Source: Phaeobacter sp. A36a-5a (GTDB lineage: Bacteria; Pseudomonadota; Alphaproteobacteria; Rhodobacterales; Rhodobacteraceae). From it: DNA of 64,000 nt. Of this stretch, positions 18,359 through 26,750 are shown piece after piece; positions within the stretch are counted from its first letter, which is position 1; each line of letters opens with the position of its first letter. Made by a program: the position numbers and the translations under genes. The stretch spans positions 1 to 64,000 of the forward strand of contig NZ_JBBLYU010000003.1 in the NCBI RefSeq assembly GCF_037911135.1, written 5' to 3'. A model generated the notes under the pieces. It saw nothing but the letters and a program-made list of their open reading frames with translations. It was not told where the DNA came from and did no database searches.

Positions 18359-19195
18359 TCAGCTCAACCACCGCTTCCGGCGGCGGTATGACCGCACATC
18401 CCGGAAACTCTTGCGTCCTTCGTCGGACATCCCGAGGTAGAATTCCTTCACATCCGGGTTCTCGCGCAGCTCAGCCGCCGGGCCATCCATGACCACACGG
18501 CCAGACTCCAGGATGTAACCATAGTGCGAATACCGCAGCGCCACATTGGTGTTCTGCTCAGCCAGAAGGAAGGTCACCCCTTCGTTTTCATTGATCGACT
18601 TTACGATTTCAAAGATCTGCTCCACCAGCTGAGGTGCCAGCCCCATGGACGGCTCGTCCAGCAGGATCGTCTCAGGGCGGCTCATCAGGGCGCGCCCCAT
18701 GGCCACCATCTGCTGCTCCCCGCCGGAGGTATAGCCGGCCTGACTGCGGCGGCGTTCCTTCAGGCGCGGGAAATAGCTGTAGACCATTTCAAGATCGCGC
18801 TGGATGTTCGCATTGCCATCGCTGCGCGTATAGGCGCCGGTCAGCAGGTTTTCCTCAACGGTCAGATGCTCAAAACAGTGACGGCCCTCCATCACCTGAA
18901 TGACGCCTTTCTTGACCAGTTCGGCAGGATCGCGGTCCTGAATCCGCTCGCCGCGGTAGCTGATCGACCCTTTGGTGACCTCGCCCCGCTCCGAATGCAG
19001 CAGGTTTGACACCGCCTTGAGTGTTGTCGTCTTGCCCGCGCCATTGCCACCCAATAGCGCGGTGATCCCGCCCTTGGGCACCTTCAGGCTGACGCCCTTC
19101 AAAACGAGGATCACGTGGTTGTAGATCACTTCGATGTTGTTGACCTCAAGCAGGGTCTCTGCCTGAACATCGGTGGTTTTGGCTGTATCCAGCAT
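18359..19195 (-). CDS. livF: LivF-type ABC transporter ATP-binding protein
   Basis: A 278-residue ATPase of the HAAT (branched-chain amino acid type) family. It has Walker A GGNGAGKTT, signature SGGEQQMV, and Walker B TILLDEPSMGL. Compared with E. coli LivF it carries about 20-30 extra residues at the C-terminus (EGRKSFRDVRSYRRR). GAGGAC precedes the ATG. It lies between livK and the ligase gene. The operon context suggests the substrate is a carboxylic acid rather than leucine. Confidence 0.93.
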   Translation of the reverse strand: MLDTAKTTDVQAETLLEVNNIEVIYNHVILVLKGVSLKVPKGGITALLGGNGAGKTTTLKAVSNLLHSERGEVTKGSISYRGERIQDRDPAELVKKGVIQVMEGRHCFEHLTVEENLLTGAYTRSDGNANIQRDLEMVYSYFPRLKERRRSQAGYTSGGEQQMVAMGRALMSRPETILLDEPSMGLAPQLVEQIFEIVKSINENEGVTFLLAEQNTNVALRYSHYGYILESGRVVMDGPAAELRENPDVKEFYLGMSDEGRKSFRDVRSYRRRKRWLS

Positions 19196-19316
19196 CTGTT
19201 GTTGTCCTCACGCGGTCCTGACCCGGTCGCCCTGTTCCGGGTCTGTCTGTGGGTGCGGCCCTTGCGCGCCGCACCGGATGATATGCGCGCCAGCAGCGAC
19301 GCGGTTCGCCAGGTCC

Positions 19317-19339
19317 GCCCCCGACCGAAAACCGGGGGC
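19317..19339 (-). promoter_or_regulatory. Intercistronic hairpin after the binding-protein gene
   Basis: GCCCCCG/CGGGGGC seven-base-pair stem, 14 bases after the livK stop and without a T run. Hairpins at this place in binding-protein operons commonly protect the upstream message from 3' exonucleases and give more binding protein than ATPase. That role is inferred here. Confidence 0.55.
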
Positions 19340-19352
19340 AGACCAAACTGCG

Positions 19353-20636
19353 TTACTTGCAGCCCACCTCAATGTTGTTTTCCTTGGCATAAGCCATGGA
19401 ATCTTCCTCGATGAGAGGCTGGATCACGTCGCGATCGCTCGGGGCAAAGTCACTGATCAGGTTCCAGGTTTTGCTCGAGGCATCCCACTGGGTCATACCA
19501 ACCAGGCCGGGGCCACCGTGGTTCTCGCAGGAGACGTTAAAGGACGGGCCGAAATACGGCATACCCAGCGCCGACATCCGTGCCTCGGGCATCTCCAGAG
19601 CTTCCATGCCGTCACGCATCATCGCCGGAGTGATGTCATTGGTGCCGTGGATCTCCTGTGCGGTCTTGGCCGCTTCAACGGCCAACATCGCCGCATACAT
19701 GCCGCGGTTATAGAGCACGTTACCGATCTGATCGCCGGCACCAGCCGCAAGCCCCTTGTCAACGACATGCGTCTGGATGTCATCGAACACCGGGAAGTCA
19801 CGACCAACACCGTGGAAAGTCACGGCCTTGTATCCATTGGCCTTGTCGCCCGCAGCCATCACGTCATGCTCGGCGCCGGACCACCAGACACCGATGAAAT
19901 TCTCCATCGGATAGCGAATGTTGGCGGCCTCCTGAATGGCAACCTGGTTCATGACACCCCAGCCCCACATGATCACGAAATCCGGGCGATCACGGCGAAT
20001 TTGCAGCCACTGGGACTTCTGTTCCTGACCGGGGTGATCCACCGGCAGGGTCGACAGGGTGAAGCCGTGCTTCTTGGACAGCTCCTCCAGCGTGCGGATC
20101 GGCTCTTTGCCGTAGGCGGAGTTATGGAACAGCAGCGAGATTTTCTTGCCGTTCAGATCACCGCCGTTTTCCTCAAGCAGATAGTTGATGATCCCTGACG
20201 CACCATCCCAGTAGTTGGCAGGATAGTTGAAGACATTGCTGAACACTTCGCCATTGGCTGCCGATGTCCGGCCATAGCCCATGGTGTGCAGCGGGATGCC
20301 GTCCGCCGTCACTTTCGGGATCAGCTGATAGGTGATGCCGGTGGACAGCGGCTGATAGACCAGCGCGCCTTCGCCTTTGGTCGCCTCATAGCATTCCACA
20401 CCTTTTTCCGTGTTATAGCCGGTCTCGCATTCGATGACCTTGGCCTTCACACCATTGATGCCGCCGTCACGCTCGTTGACCAGGGTGAAGTAATCCGCAT
20501 AGCCGTCGGCAAAGGGGATGCCACCGGCGGCATAAGGGCCGGTGCGATAGCTCAGCGACGGGAACACCAGGTCTGCCATCGCAGGGCCAGCAGCCATCAT
20601 GGCGCCCAGCGCCAGAGTCGTCAGTTTCATTTTCAT
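19353..20636 (-). CDS. livK: LivK-type periplasmic substrate-binding protein
   Basis: A 427-residue type I periplasmic binding protein with a signal peptide (MKMKLTTLALGAMMAAGPAM, cleavage near AMAD). It is longer than LivJ/LivK (about 345), as is usual for HAAT proteins that bind aromatic or other carboxylic acids. The core shows KVIECETGYNTEKGVECYE and AYGKEPIRTLEEL, typical of this subgroup. GGGAGG lies ten bases upstream of the ATG. It delivers substrate to LivHM. The ligand is not readable from sequence; the two CoA ligases of the operon argue for an organic acid. Confidence 0.9.
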   Translation of the reverse strand: MKMKLTTLALGAMMAAGPAMADLVFPSLSYRTGPYAAGGIPFADGYADYFTLVNERDGGINGVKAKVIECETGYNTEKGVECYEATKGEGALVYQPLSTGITYQLIPKVTADGIPLHTMGYGRTSAANGEVFSNVFNYPANYWDGASGIINYLLEENGGDLNGKKISLLFHNSAYGKEPIRTLEELSKKHGFTLSTLPVDHPGQEQKSQWLQIRRDRPDFVIMWGWGVMNQVAIQEAANIRYPMENFIGVWWSGAEHDVMAAGDKANGYKAVTFHGVGRDFPVFDDIQTHVVDKGLAAGAGDQIGNVLYNRGMYAAMLAVEAAKTAQEIHGTNDITPAMMRDGMEALEMPEARMSALGMPYFGPSFNVSCENHGGPGLVGMTQWDASSKTWNLISDFAPSDRDVIQPLIEEDSMAYAKENNIEVGCK

Positions 20637-20726
20637 CGGGTCTCATCCTCCCTTGAATTGTCCGATGTGGGTCACAGCGGGGGTTGATCTTGTTATTGCC
20701 CCGCGGTCTTGCTTGGCCGGCCCCGC

Positions 20727-21803
20727 TTAGTGCGGGAACGGCCAGAGTCTCAGTTTTTCCTTGGCGACGCGCCACAGCTGCGCGATGCCATGCGGCTCCG
20801 CGATCAGGAAGATCACGATCAACGCACCAACAATCACCAGCTGAATATGGGCGACGATATCGGTGGGCCAGCCCAGCACATCAACGCCGACAACCTTCAG
20901 AACCACCGGCAGCAGCACCAGGAACGCCGCCCCGGCAAAGGAGCCGAAAATCGACCCCAGACCGCCGATGATCACCATGAACAACACCAGGAACGACTTG
21001 TTGATGCCAAAGGCCTCGCCGACTTCAACCGCACCAAGATAGACGGAAAAGAACAGCGCGCCGGAGACACCGATAAAGAAGCCCGACACACCAAAGGCCG
21101 ACAGCTTGGCCTTCAGCGGGTTCACCCCGATGATCTCGGCGGCGATGTCCATGTCACGGATCGCCATCCAGCTGCGCCCAATCGTGCCACGGGTCAGGTT
21201 GCGGGCCACCAGTGCGCAAAACGCCAGGAAAATCAGGCTGAACATATAGGTGGCCCAGGCCGGAGCATTGGGGCCGGTGATGAGGATGCCGAACACATCC
21301 CGCTCAGGCGCGCTGATCTGGCCGGAGGCCGAGTAGTTGTAGAACCAAGGCACCCGGTTGAAGAGCCACACCAGAAAGAACTGCGCCGCCAGTGTCGCCA
21401 CCGCCAGATAGAACCCCTTGATGCGCAGCGACGGCAGGCCAAAGGCGATGCAGACCAGCGAAGTGATCCCGCCCGCCAGCAGCACATGAATGAACATGCT
21501 CACCTCTGGAAAGGCGGTCATCAGCTTGTAGCAGGCATAGGCCCCCACCGCCATGAAACCACCGGTGCCCAGCGACACCTGACCACAATATCCCACCAGG
21601 ATATTGAGGCCAATCGCCGCGATCGAATAGATCAGAAACGGCAGCAGAATGGCGTTGGCCCAATAGTCATTTATCACAAAAGGAACCACCAGAAACGCCA
21701 GTGCCAGCACCACATAATAACGGATCCGGTCGAATTTGATCGGGAAGGTCTGGCTGTCATCTTGGTAGGAGGTTTTGAAATCTCCGGCTTCACGATAGAA
21801 CAT
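20727..21803 (-). CDS. livM: LivM-type ABC transporter permease
   Basis: A 358-residue inner-membrane permease with about nine to ten helices. The HAAT signatures GLNILVGYCGQVSLG and the segment GGLGSIFGSFAGAAFL are present. The N-terminal roughly 35 residues are hydrophilic. It starts three bases after the stop of the small membrane protein gene, with GGGAG upstream, so the two are co-translated. It works with LivH as the membrane channel. Confidence 0.94.
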   Translation of the reverse strand: MFYREAGDFKTSYQDDSQTFPIKFDRIRYYVVLALAFLVVPFVINDYWANAILLPFLIYSIAAIGLNILVGYCGQVSLGTGGFMAVGAYACYKLMTAFPEVSMFIHVLLAGGITSLVCIAFGLPSLRIKGFYLAVATLAAQFFLVWLFNRVPWFYNYSASGQISAPERDVFGILITGPNAPAWATYMFSLIFLAFCALVARNLTRGTIGRSWMAIRDMDIAAEIIGVNPLKAKLSAFGVSGFFIGVSGALFFSVYLGAVEVGEAFGINKSFLVLFMVIIGGLGSIFGSFAGAAFLVLLPVVLKVVGVDVLGWPTDIVAHIQLVIVGALIVIFLIAEPHGIAQLWRVAKEKLRLWPFPH

Positions 21804-21806
21804 GAC

Positions 21807-22064
21807 TCAGATGCTCCCTTCTTGCTGCGCGCGGTTTCTAAGACCCGCGTCGAGTTGATTTGTCTTGCTGGCGTAACCGCTTAACTCGGCAGCACGGGCC
21901 AGTCGCAGATAGGCAAGAACCCCGGTAATCAGCCCCGCCGCCGCCAACAGCGATGCTGTGACCATCTGTGCTTCGGAAAACCCTTCGGCGGTCAGCGCCA
22001 GATATCCAAAGGCCCAGAACCCGGCCCAGGCAATGACATTGATGATGGCGATCAGCTTCGTCAT
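21807..22064 (-). CDS. Small two-helix membrane protein of the liv operon
   Basis: An 85-residue protein with two hydrophobic segments (about 4-26 and 38-57) and a charged C-terminal tail. GGAGG lies eight bases upstream of the ATG, and the stop is three bases from the livM start, so it is a genuine operon member. I do not recognise the family. Position between livH and livM suggests an accessory role in the transporter or its assembly; that is inference only. Confidence 0.75.
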   Translation of the reverse strand: MTKLIAIINVIAWAGFWAFGYLALTAEGFSEAQMVTASLLAAAGLITGVLAYLRLARAAELSGYASKTNQLDAGLRNRAQQEGSI

Positions 22065-22166
22065 CGGCCGCCTCCGGCGTTAACCATTTCTTCGGATTTC
22101 TGGCTTTCGCCACATTTCGTCCAAATCTTTCTGCCACCTTCATCGTGGGAAAAGTGAGTGGGAACG

Positions 22167-22511
22167 ATGAGTGCAATCTTGCAGGAAATCCGGCAGCTAG
22201 AGGCTGCGCGGGACAGGGGAGAGATATCTCCCGAGGAGTTCACAAAGGCCAAGACCCGGCTGTTGAACACGGTCGAGGAGGCAACGGTGCTGCCGCAGGC
22301 CAGCCGCCAACCAGTGGCCCGGACCGCAGCGCGACCTTCAGGCGATGTTGCGCCGGGTGCCTGGGGCATGCTGCTGCTTGCGCTCTGCGCGGCGGCGGCC
22401 ATGACGGTGCTTGTCGGACAGCTGATCGGCGATCTGACGATAGCCTTCACGCTGGTTGTCACCGTGTTTGCAGCCATCGTCATCGCGGCCTTCCGGCGTC
22501 TGGAAGGCTGA
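22167..22511 (+). CDS. SHOCT-like membrane protein, antisense to the operon around it
   Basis: About 114 residues. The N-terminus (EIRQLEAARDRGEISPEEFTKAK in outline, split by position 5-27) resembles the SHOCT short helical motif, usually found at protein C-termini. Two membrane helices follow (about 68-86 and 90-108). It is read rightward while both flanking liv genes read leftward, so it interrupts the operon. I prefer the ATG at 22167 (TGGGA upstream) over the GTG at 22158. The function is unknown. Confidence 0.72.
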   Translation: MSAILQEIRQLEAARDRGEISPEEFTKAKTRLLNTVEEATVLPQASRQPVARTAARPSGDVAPGAWGMLLLALCAAAAMTVLVGQLIGDLTIAFTLVVTVFAAIVIAAFRRLEG

Positions 22512-22526
22512 CGGAGCCACGGCGAC

Positions 22527-22550
22527 GCGGTCCCGAAAGATCGGGGCCGC
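22527..22550. repeat. Inverted repeat between convergent genes
   Basis: Ten-base-pair stem GCGGTCCCGA/TCGGGGCCGC (one G-T pair) with a four-base loop, between the SHOCT-like gene and livH. It has no T run. It could stop the rightward transcript or stabilise the livH 3' end. Confidence 0.45.
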
Positions 22551-22568
22551 ACACCATGCCAAGGCGCA

Positions 22569-23555
22569 TCAGACCCGTTCAATGATCTTCTCCCCGAACA
22601 GACCTTGCGGGCGGAACACCAGGAACAGCAGCGCCAGAACATAGGCAAACCAGTTTTCCGTCGCGCCCCCGACCATCGGGCCGACCATGAATTCGAACAG
22701 TTTTTCGCCTACGCCAATGATCAGCCCGCCAACAATTGCGCCGGGGATCGAGGTGAAACCGCCCAGCATCAATACCGGCAGGGCCTTCAGAGCGATGAGC
22801 GACAGCGAGAACTGCACGCCGGACTTCGTGCCCCACATGATCCCGGCGACCAGCGCGACAAACCCCGCGACAGACCAAACCAGTACCCAGATAAAGTTCA
22901 GCGATATGCCAACCGACAGCGCCGCCTGATGGTCGTCGGCCACCGCCCGCATGGCGCGCCCCTGTTTGGTATATTGCGCAAAGGCCACCAGCCCCGCCAC
23001 CAGCAGTGCCGCGATGATGGTCGCAACAATGTCGAGATTGTCGACGAAGAAACCATAATCAAAGATCTGATAGGTGGTCTCGTCGATCCACAGGTTGATG
23101 CCCTGCGGCAGACCGACGTCCAGCGTCTTGATCTCCGAGCCCCACATCAGATCCGCCACCCCTTCGAGGAAATAGGCAAGTCCAATGGTGGCCATAAAGA
23201 GGATGATCGGTTCCTGGCCAACCAGATGGCGCATCACGAATTGCTGGACCATCCAGGCCAGGAGAACCATCACCCCAACCGTCATGACGATCGCCACAAA
23301 GGACGGCACGGTCCAGCCAAAATGGGTGACATGCCCGCCAAAGATCGCGTTGATCACATGGGAGAACGGAACCTGCCCGTCCATGATCCCAACCAGCGTC
23401 ATCGCGGCAAACAATGCCATCACGCCCTGGGCGTAGTTGAAGATCCCCGAGGCCTTGTAGATCAGGACAAACCCCAGCGCGACCAGCGCATAGAGCACTC
23501 CAGCCATCAGGCCATTCAGCGTGACCTCCATCGCAAAGACGAGTTGTTCAGGCAT
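22569..23555 (-). CDS. livH: LivH-type ABC transporter permease
   Basis: A 328-residue inner-membrane permease with about eight helices. HAAT family signatures are LNGLMAGVLYALVALGF and the late glycine-rich GGFTSIPGAIVGGL. I start at MPEQLVF because GGAGGAGAG sits eight bases before it; the frame is open six codons further. It pairs with LivM. Two palindromes lie between its start and livG. Confidence 0.94.
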   Translation of the reverse strand: MPEQLVFAMEVTLNGLMAGVLYALVALGFVLIYKASGIFNYAQGVMALFAAMTLVGIMDGQVPFSHVINAIFGGHVTHFGWTVPSFVAIVMTVGVMVLLAWMVQQFVMRHLVGQEPIILFMATIGLAYFLEGVADLMWGSEIKTLDVGLPQGINLWIDETTYQIFDYGFFVDNLDIVATIIAALLVAGLVAFAQYTKQGRAMRAVADDHQAALSVGISLNFIWVLVWSVAGFVALVAGIMWGTKSGVQFSLSLIALKALPVLMLGGFTSIPGAIVGGLIIGVGEKLFEFMVGPMVGGATENWFAYVLALLFLVFRPQGLFGEKIIERV

Positions 23556-23569
23556 CCCGCTCTCCTCCT

Positions 23570-23614
23570 GCAAGTTTCCTCAAAGAAACTTGCCAAAAAT
23601 TTTCGAAAATTTTT
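23570..23614. repeat. Two adjacent palindromes between livG and livH
   Basis: First, GCAAGTTTC/GAAACTTGC (nine perfect pairs, six-base loop; 23570-23593). Second, the perfect 20-base palindrome AAAAATTTTCGAAAATTTTT (23595-23614). They fill the livG-livH gap, just upstream of the livH ribosome binding site. They may be a roseobacter repeat, an RNA processing site, or a protein-binding site. Confidence 0.6.
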
Positions 23615-23629
23615 CCACCCAATCGCTCA

Positions 23630-24439
23630 TCAGTCATGGCTGACCCCCAGATAGGCGTCGATCACATCCTGATTGTTGCGCACTTCCTCGGGCGTGCCGT
23701 CGCCGATCTTCTTGCCGTAATCCATCACGACAACCCGGTCGGACAGATCCATAACCACGCCCATGTCGTGTTCGATCAGCGCGATGGTGGTGCCAAACTC
23801 GTCGTTCACATCCAGGATAAAGCGGGACATGTCCTCTTTTTCCTCGACGTTCATCCCCGCCATAGGTTCATCCAGCAGCAGCAGCTTTGGCTCCGCCGCC
23901 AGCGCCCGCGCCAGCTCAACCCGCTTTTTCAGACCATAAGGCAGCCGTGCCACAGGCGTTTTGCGGATGTGCTGGATCTCAAGAAAGTCGATGATCCGCT
24001 CAACCGCCGCCCGGTTTTCGGTCTCCTCGGCCTCCGCCTTGCCACGCCAGATCGCCTGCTGAAGCAGATTGGTCTTCATGAAGTTGAGCCGCCCGGTCAT
24101 CACGTTGTCCAGCACGCTCATCCCGTCAAACAGCGCGATATTCTGGAATGTCCGGGCGATGCCCTGACGTGCCACCTCGTAGGGGCGCATCTGCGGGCGG
24201 GGTTTGCCGCGAAACAGAACTTCACCCTCCTGTGGGACGTAAAAGCCCGAGATCACGTTCAGCATCGAGGATTTGCCCGCACCGTTGGGGCCGATGATGG
24301 CCCGGATCTCGCCTTCACGAATATCAAACGAGATATCCTTGATCGCCACCACGCCGCCAAAGCGCAGGGTGATGTTCTTCATCTCCATCACCACGCCGCC
24401 GATCTTGCGCCCGTCCTCGGTGATATAGCCGTCTTCCAT
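23630..24439 (-). CDS. livG: LivG-type ABC transporter ATP-binding protein
   Basis: About 269 residues, HAAT-family ATPase. It has Walker A GPNGAGKSS and Walker B LLLLDEPMAGMN. The ABC signature is the variant LPYGLKKRVE, usual for LivG. The start is uncertain: the frame is open to 24625, overlapping the ligase gene, but GTGAAGG before the ATG at 24439 and homologous N-termini (TEDGRKIGGVV) favour the start I give. The N-terminal about 20 residues ahead of the ABC domain are an extension. It partners LivF. Confidence 0.9.
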   Translation of the reverse strand: MEDGYITEDGRKIGGVVMEMKNITLRFGGVVAIKDISFDIREGEIRAIIGPNGAGKSSMLNVISGFYVPQEGEVLFRGKPRPQMRPYEVARQGIARTFQNIALFDGMSVLDNVMTGRLNFMKTNLLQQAIWRGKAEAEETENRAAVERIIDFLEIQHIRKTPVARLPYGLKKRVELARALAAEPKLLLLDEPMAGMNVEEKEDMSRFILDVNDEFGTTIALIEHDMGVVMDLSDRVVVMDYGKKIGDGTPEEVRNNQDVIDAYLGVSHD

Positions 24440-24536
24440 ATCCTTCACGACACCACGCCTTTCGCCTTGTTGGTTGATGTGCTGTGGCTCCGCGCCGCCG
24501 CCGACCGCATCGACGCAGCGCCTGTCATAATCCGTT

Positions 24537-26510
24537 TCATTGGGCAGCCACCGCTTGTGGGGCCACCGGTACGACCTTGGCATCAATGATATCCAGCGTG
24601 GCACTGATCGCGCCCTTGCGGCCATCTTCGTAAGTCACCTCGGTGCGTGTCGAAATCTGTGACGAGCCATCGTAAAGAGCCGCGATGATGTCGGCATATT
24701 TGTCTTCGACCACCACACGGCGGACCTTCCGCGTCCGGGTCATTTCGCCGTCATCTGCGTCCAGTTCCTTGTGCAGCACAACAAAGCGATGCACCTGGCA
24801 GCCGGACAGCATCCGGTCCTGAGCCACGGACTCATTGACCTTTTCAACATGCTCTTTGATGGATTGCAGAACTTTCGGATGCCCCGCCAGCTCCTGATAG
24901 GACGCATAGGCGATATTGTTCCGTTCTGCCCAGTTGCCGACTGCCGTCAGATCGATATTGATGAAGGCAACACAGCGGTCCCTGCCATTGCCGAACAGCA
25001 CGACCTCCAGAATATCCGGATAGAACTTCAGCTTGTTCTCGACGTATTTGGGCGCAAACATCGCGCCATCCGCCATTTTTCCGACATCCTTGGCACGGTC
25101 GATAATGCGCAGATGGCCGCTGCCCTCTTCAAAGAAACCCGCATCACCAGTGGCCACCCAACCCTCGGCATCCTTGGTCGAGGCCGTGGATTCCGGGTTG
25201 TTGTAATATTCAACAAAGGTGCCCGGCGATCGATAGAAAATCTCGCCATTCTCGGCGATCCTGATCTCCACATCCGGGGCCGGAACCCCCACCGTATCTG
25301 CGCGCACCTCGCCATCAGGCTGCACGGTGATGAATACGGTCGCCTCTGTCTGGCCGTAGAGCTGTTTGAGGTTGATGCCCAGACTGCGGTAGAAATCAAA
25401 GATTTCCGGCCCGATTGCCTCACCCGCAGTGTAGCCGACGCGAATACGGCCATAGCCCAGCGTATCCTTCAACGGACCGTAGACAAGCAGATCGCCCAGC
25501 TTGTACTTCAGCCGGTCCATCAGGCCTACCGGACGCCCGTCGAGAATGTCGCCGCCCACCTTTTTTGCATGTGCCAGGAAGTGGTGGAACATCTTGCGCT
25601 TCAGCGTGCTCGCGTCTTCCATACGGATCATCACGCTGGTCAGCTGGCCTTCAAAGACACGTGGCGGCGCAAAGAAATAGGTCGGACCGATCTCGCGAAG
25701 GTCGGTCATCATCGTTTCGGCGCTTTCGGGACAGTTCACGCAGAAGCCGCACCAATAGGCCTGCCCGATCGAGAAAATGAAATCCCCGACCCATGCCATC
25801 GGAAGATAGGACAGGATGTTCTCTCCCGCCGTCAGCCGGTCGAACTCCGCCGAGTTCTTGGCGCTTTCGATCACGTTGCGGTTGGACAGGACGACACCCT
25901 TCGGCTTGCCCGTGGTGCCGGAGGTGTAGAGCATGACGCAGGTGCTGTCGTAGGTCAGCTTGGCCTTGCGGGCTTCCAGATCGGGGGCCCATTCGTCGCG
26001 TGCCGCGCGGCCCTGATCCTGAACGTGGGAATATTGATGCAGCGCATGGTGATCATATTTGCGCATACCACGCGGATCCAGATAGATGATCTGCTCCAGA
26101 TTGCTCAGCTCTTCCTGAACCTCGATGACCTTATCGACCTGTTCCTGATCACCCGCGATCACAAACCGCGCACCGCAGTGGCCCAGTACATAGGCCATCT
26201 CTTCCGCCACCGCGTCCTGATAGAGCGGCACCGGCACCGCGCCCACGGATTGTGCCGCAACCATCGCCCAGTAGAGATACGGACGGTTGCGCCCGATGAT
26301 GGCGATAAAGTCGCCTTCGTTGACGCCCAGATTGATCAACCCAAGCGCCAGCGCCTCGATTTCCTTCTGGGTCTCGGACCAGGTCCAGCATTGCCAAATG
26401 CCGAATTCCTTTTCCCGATAGGCTTGGCGATCGCCAAACTGCGCCGCATTGCGTTCAAGCAGCGCCGGCAGGGACATCATCCCTGCGGCACCCGACTGCG
26501 TCTGAGCCAC
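24537..26510 (-). CDS. Long-chain acyl-CoA synthetase family AMP-binding ligase
   Basis: A 657-residue adenylate-forming enzyme. The ATP site is MLYTSGTTGKPKGV, followed by YGQTEATVF and the C-terminal hinge region IIDRAKDVGKMADG. It is of the long (FadD15/AMP-binding) type that accepts acyl or aryl acids. The start is a GTG with GGAGG nine bases upstream; no in-frame ATG precedes MMSLPALL. It is the first gene of the transporter operon, so it may activate the same imported acid as the PaaK-like enzyme, or a downstream product. Substrate not known. Confidence 0.9.
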   Translation of the reverse strand: MAQTQSGAAGMMSLPALLERNAAQFGDRQAYREKEFGIWQCWTWSETQKEIEALALGLINLGVNEGDFIAIIGRNRPYLYWAMVAAQSVGAVPVPLYQDAVAEEMAYVLGHCGARFVIAGDQEQVDKVIEVQEELSNLEQIIYLDPRGMRKYDHHALHQYSHVQDQGRAARDEWAPDLEARKAKLTYDSTCVMLYTSGTTGKPKGVVLSNRNVIESAKNSAEFDRLTAGENILSYLPMAWVGDFIFSIGQAYWCGFCVNCPESAETMMTDLREIGPTYFFAPPRVFEGQLTSVMIRMEDASTLKRKMFHHFLAHAKKVGGDILDGRPVGLMDRLKYKLGDLLVYGPLKDTLGYGRIRVGYTAGEAIGPEIFDFYRSLGINLKQLYGQTEATVFITVQPDGEVRADTVGVPAPDVEIRIAENGEIFYRSPGTFVEYYNNPESTASTKDAEGWVATGDAGFFEEGSGHLRIIDRAKDVGKMADGAMFAPKYVENKLKFYPDILEVVLFGNGRDRCVAFINIDLTAVGNWAERNNIAYASYQELAGHPKVLQSIKEHVEKVNESVAQDRMLSGCQVHRFVVLHKELDADDGEMTRTRKVRRVVVEDKYADIIAALYDGSSQISTRTEVTYEDGRKGAISATLDIIDAKVVPVAPQAVAAQ

Positions 26511-26575
26511 GTTCTTTCTCCTCCCCTTTCCGACCCATGCGGCCGGACTGATCGCTAACCGCGATTCTGATCCCG

Positions 26576-26605
26576 ATTAGGGACGGCCTCATGCTATTGC
26601 GTCAA
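26576..26605 (-). promoter_or_regulatory. Possible promoter of the acid import operon
   Basis: On the minus strand TTGACG (26600-26605) and CCTAAT (26576-26581) with an 18-base spacer, about 65-70 bases before the GTG start of the first operon gene. The -35 is good, the -10 is weak. Confidence 0.4.
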
Positions 26606-26750
26606 CTTTTTCCTGAAGTTTTCCCAAATCTTACGAATTGTAACAGCCGTTCGCCCAGCGAACGCAGATCGTCCCACCGGGGCCCCCTGTCGCAGGCTAA
26701 GCTCTTTGCGCAGGCCCGTCGGGATGCTAGCCATGCGGCGGGGAGACAGC

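Noticed and set aside
24771-26558. 595-codon open frame antisense to the acyl-CoA synthetase gene
   Set aside because: Shadow of a well-supported gene; histidine- and arginine-rich translation without domains.
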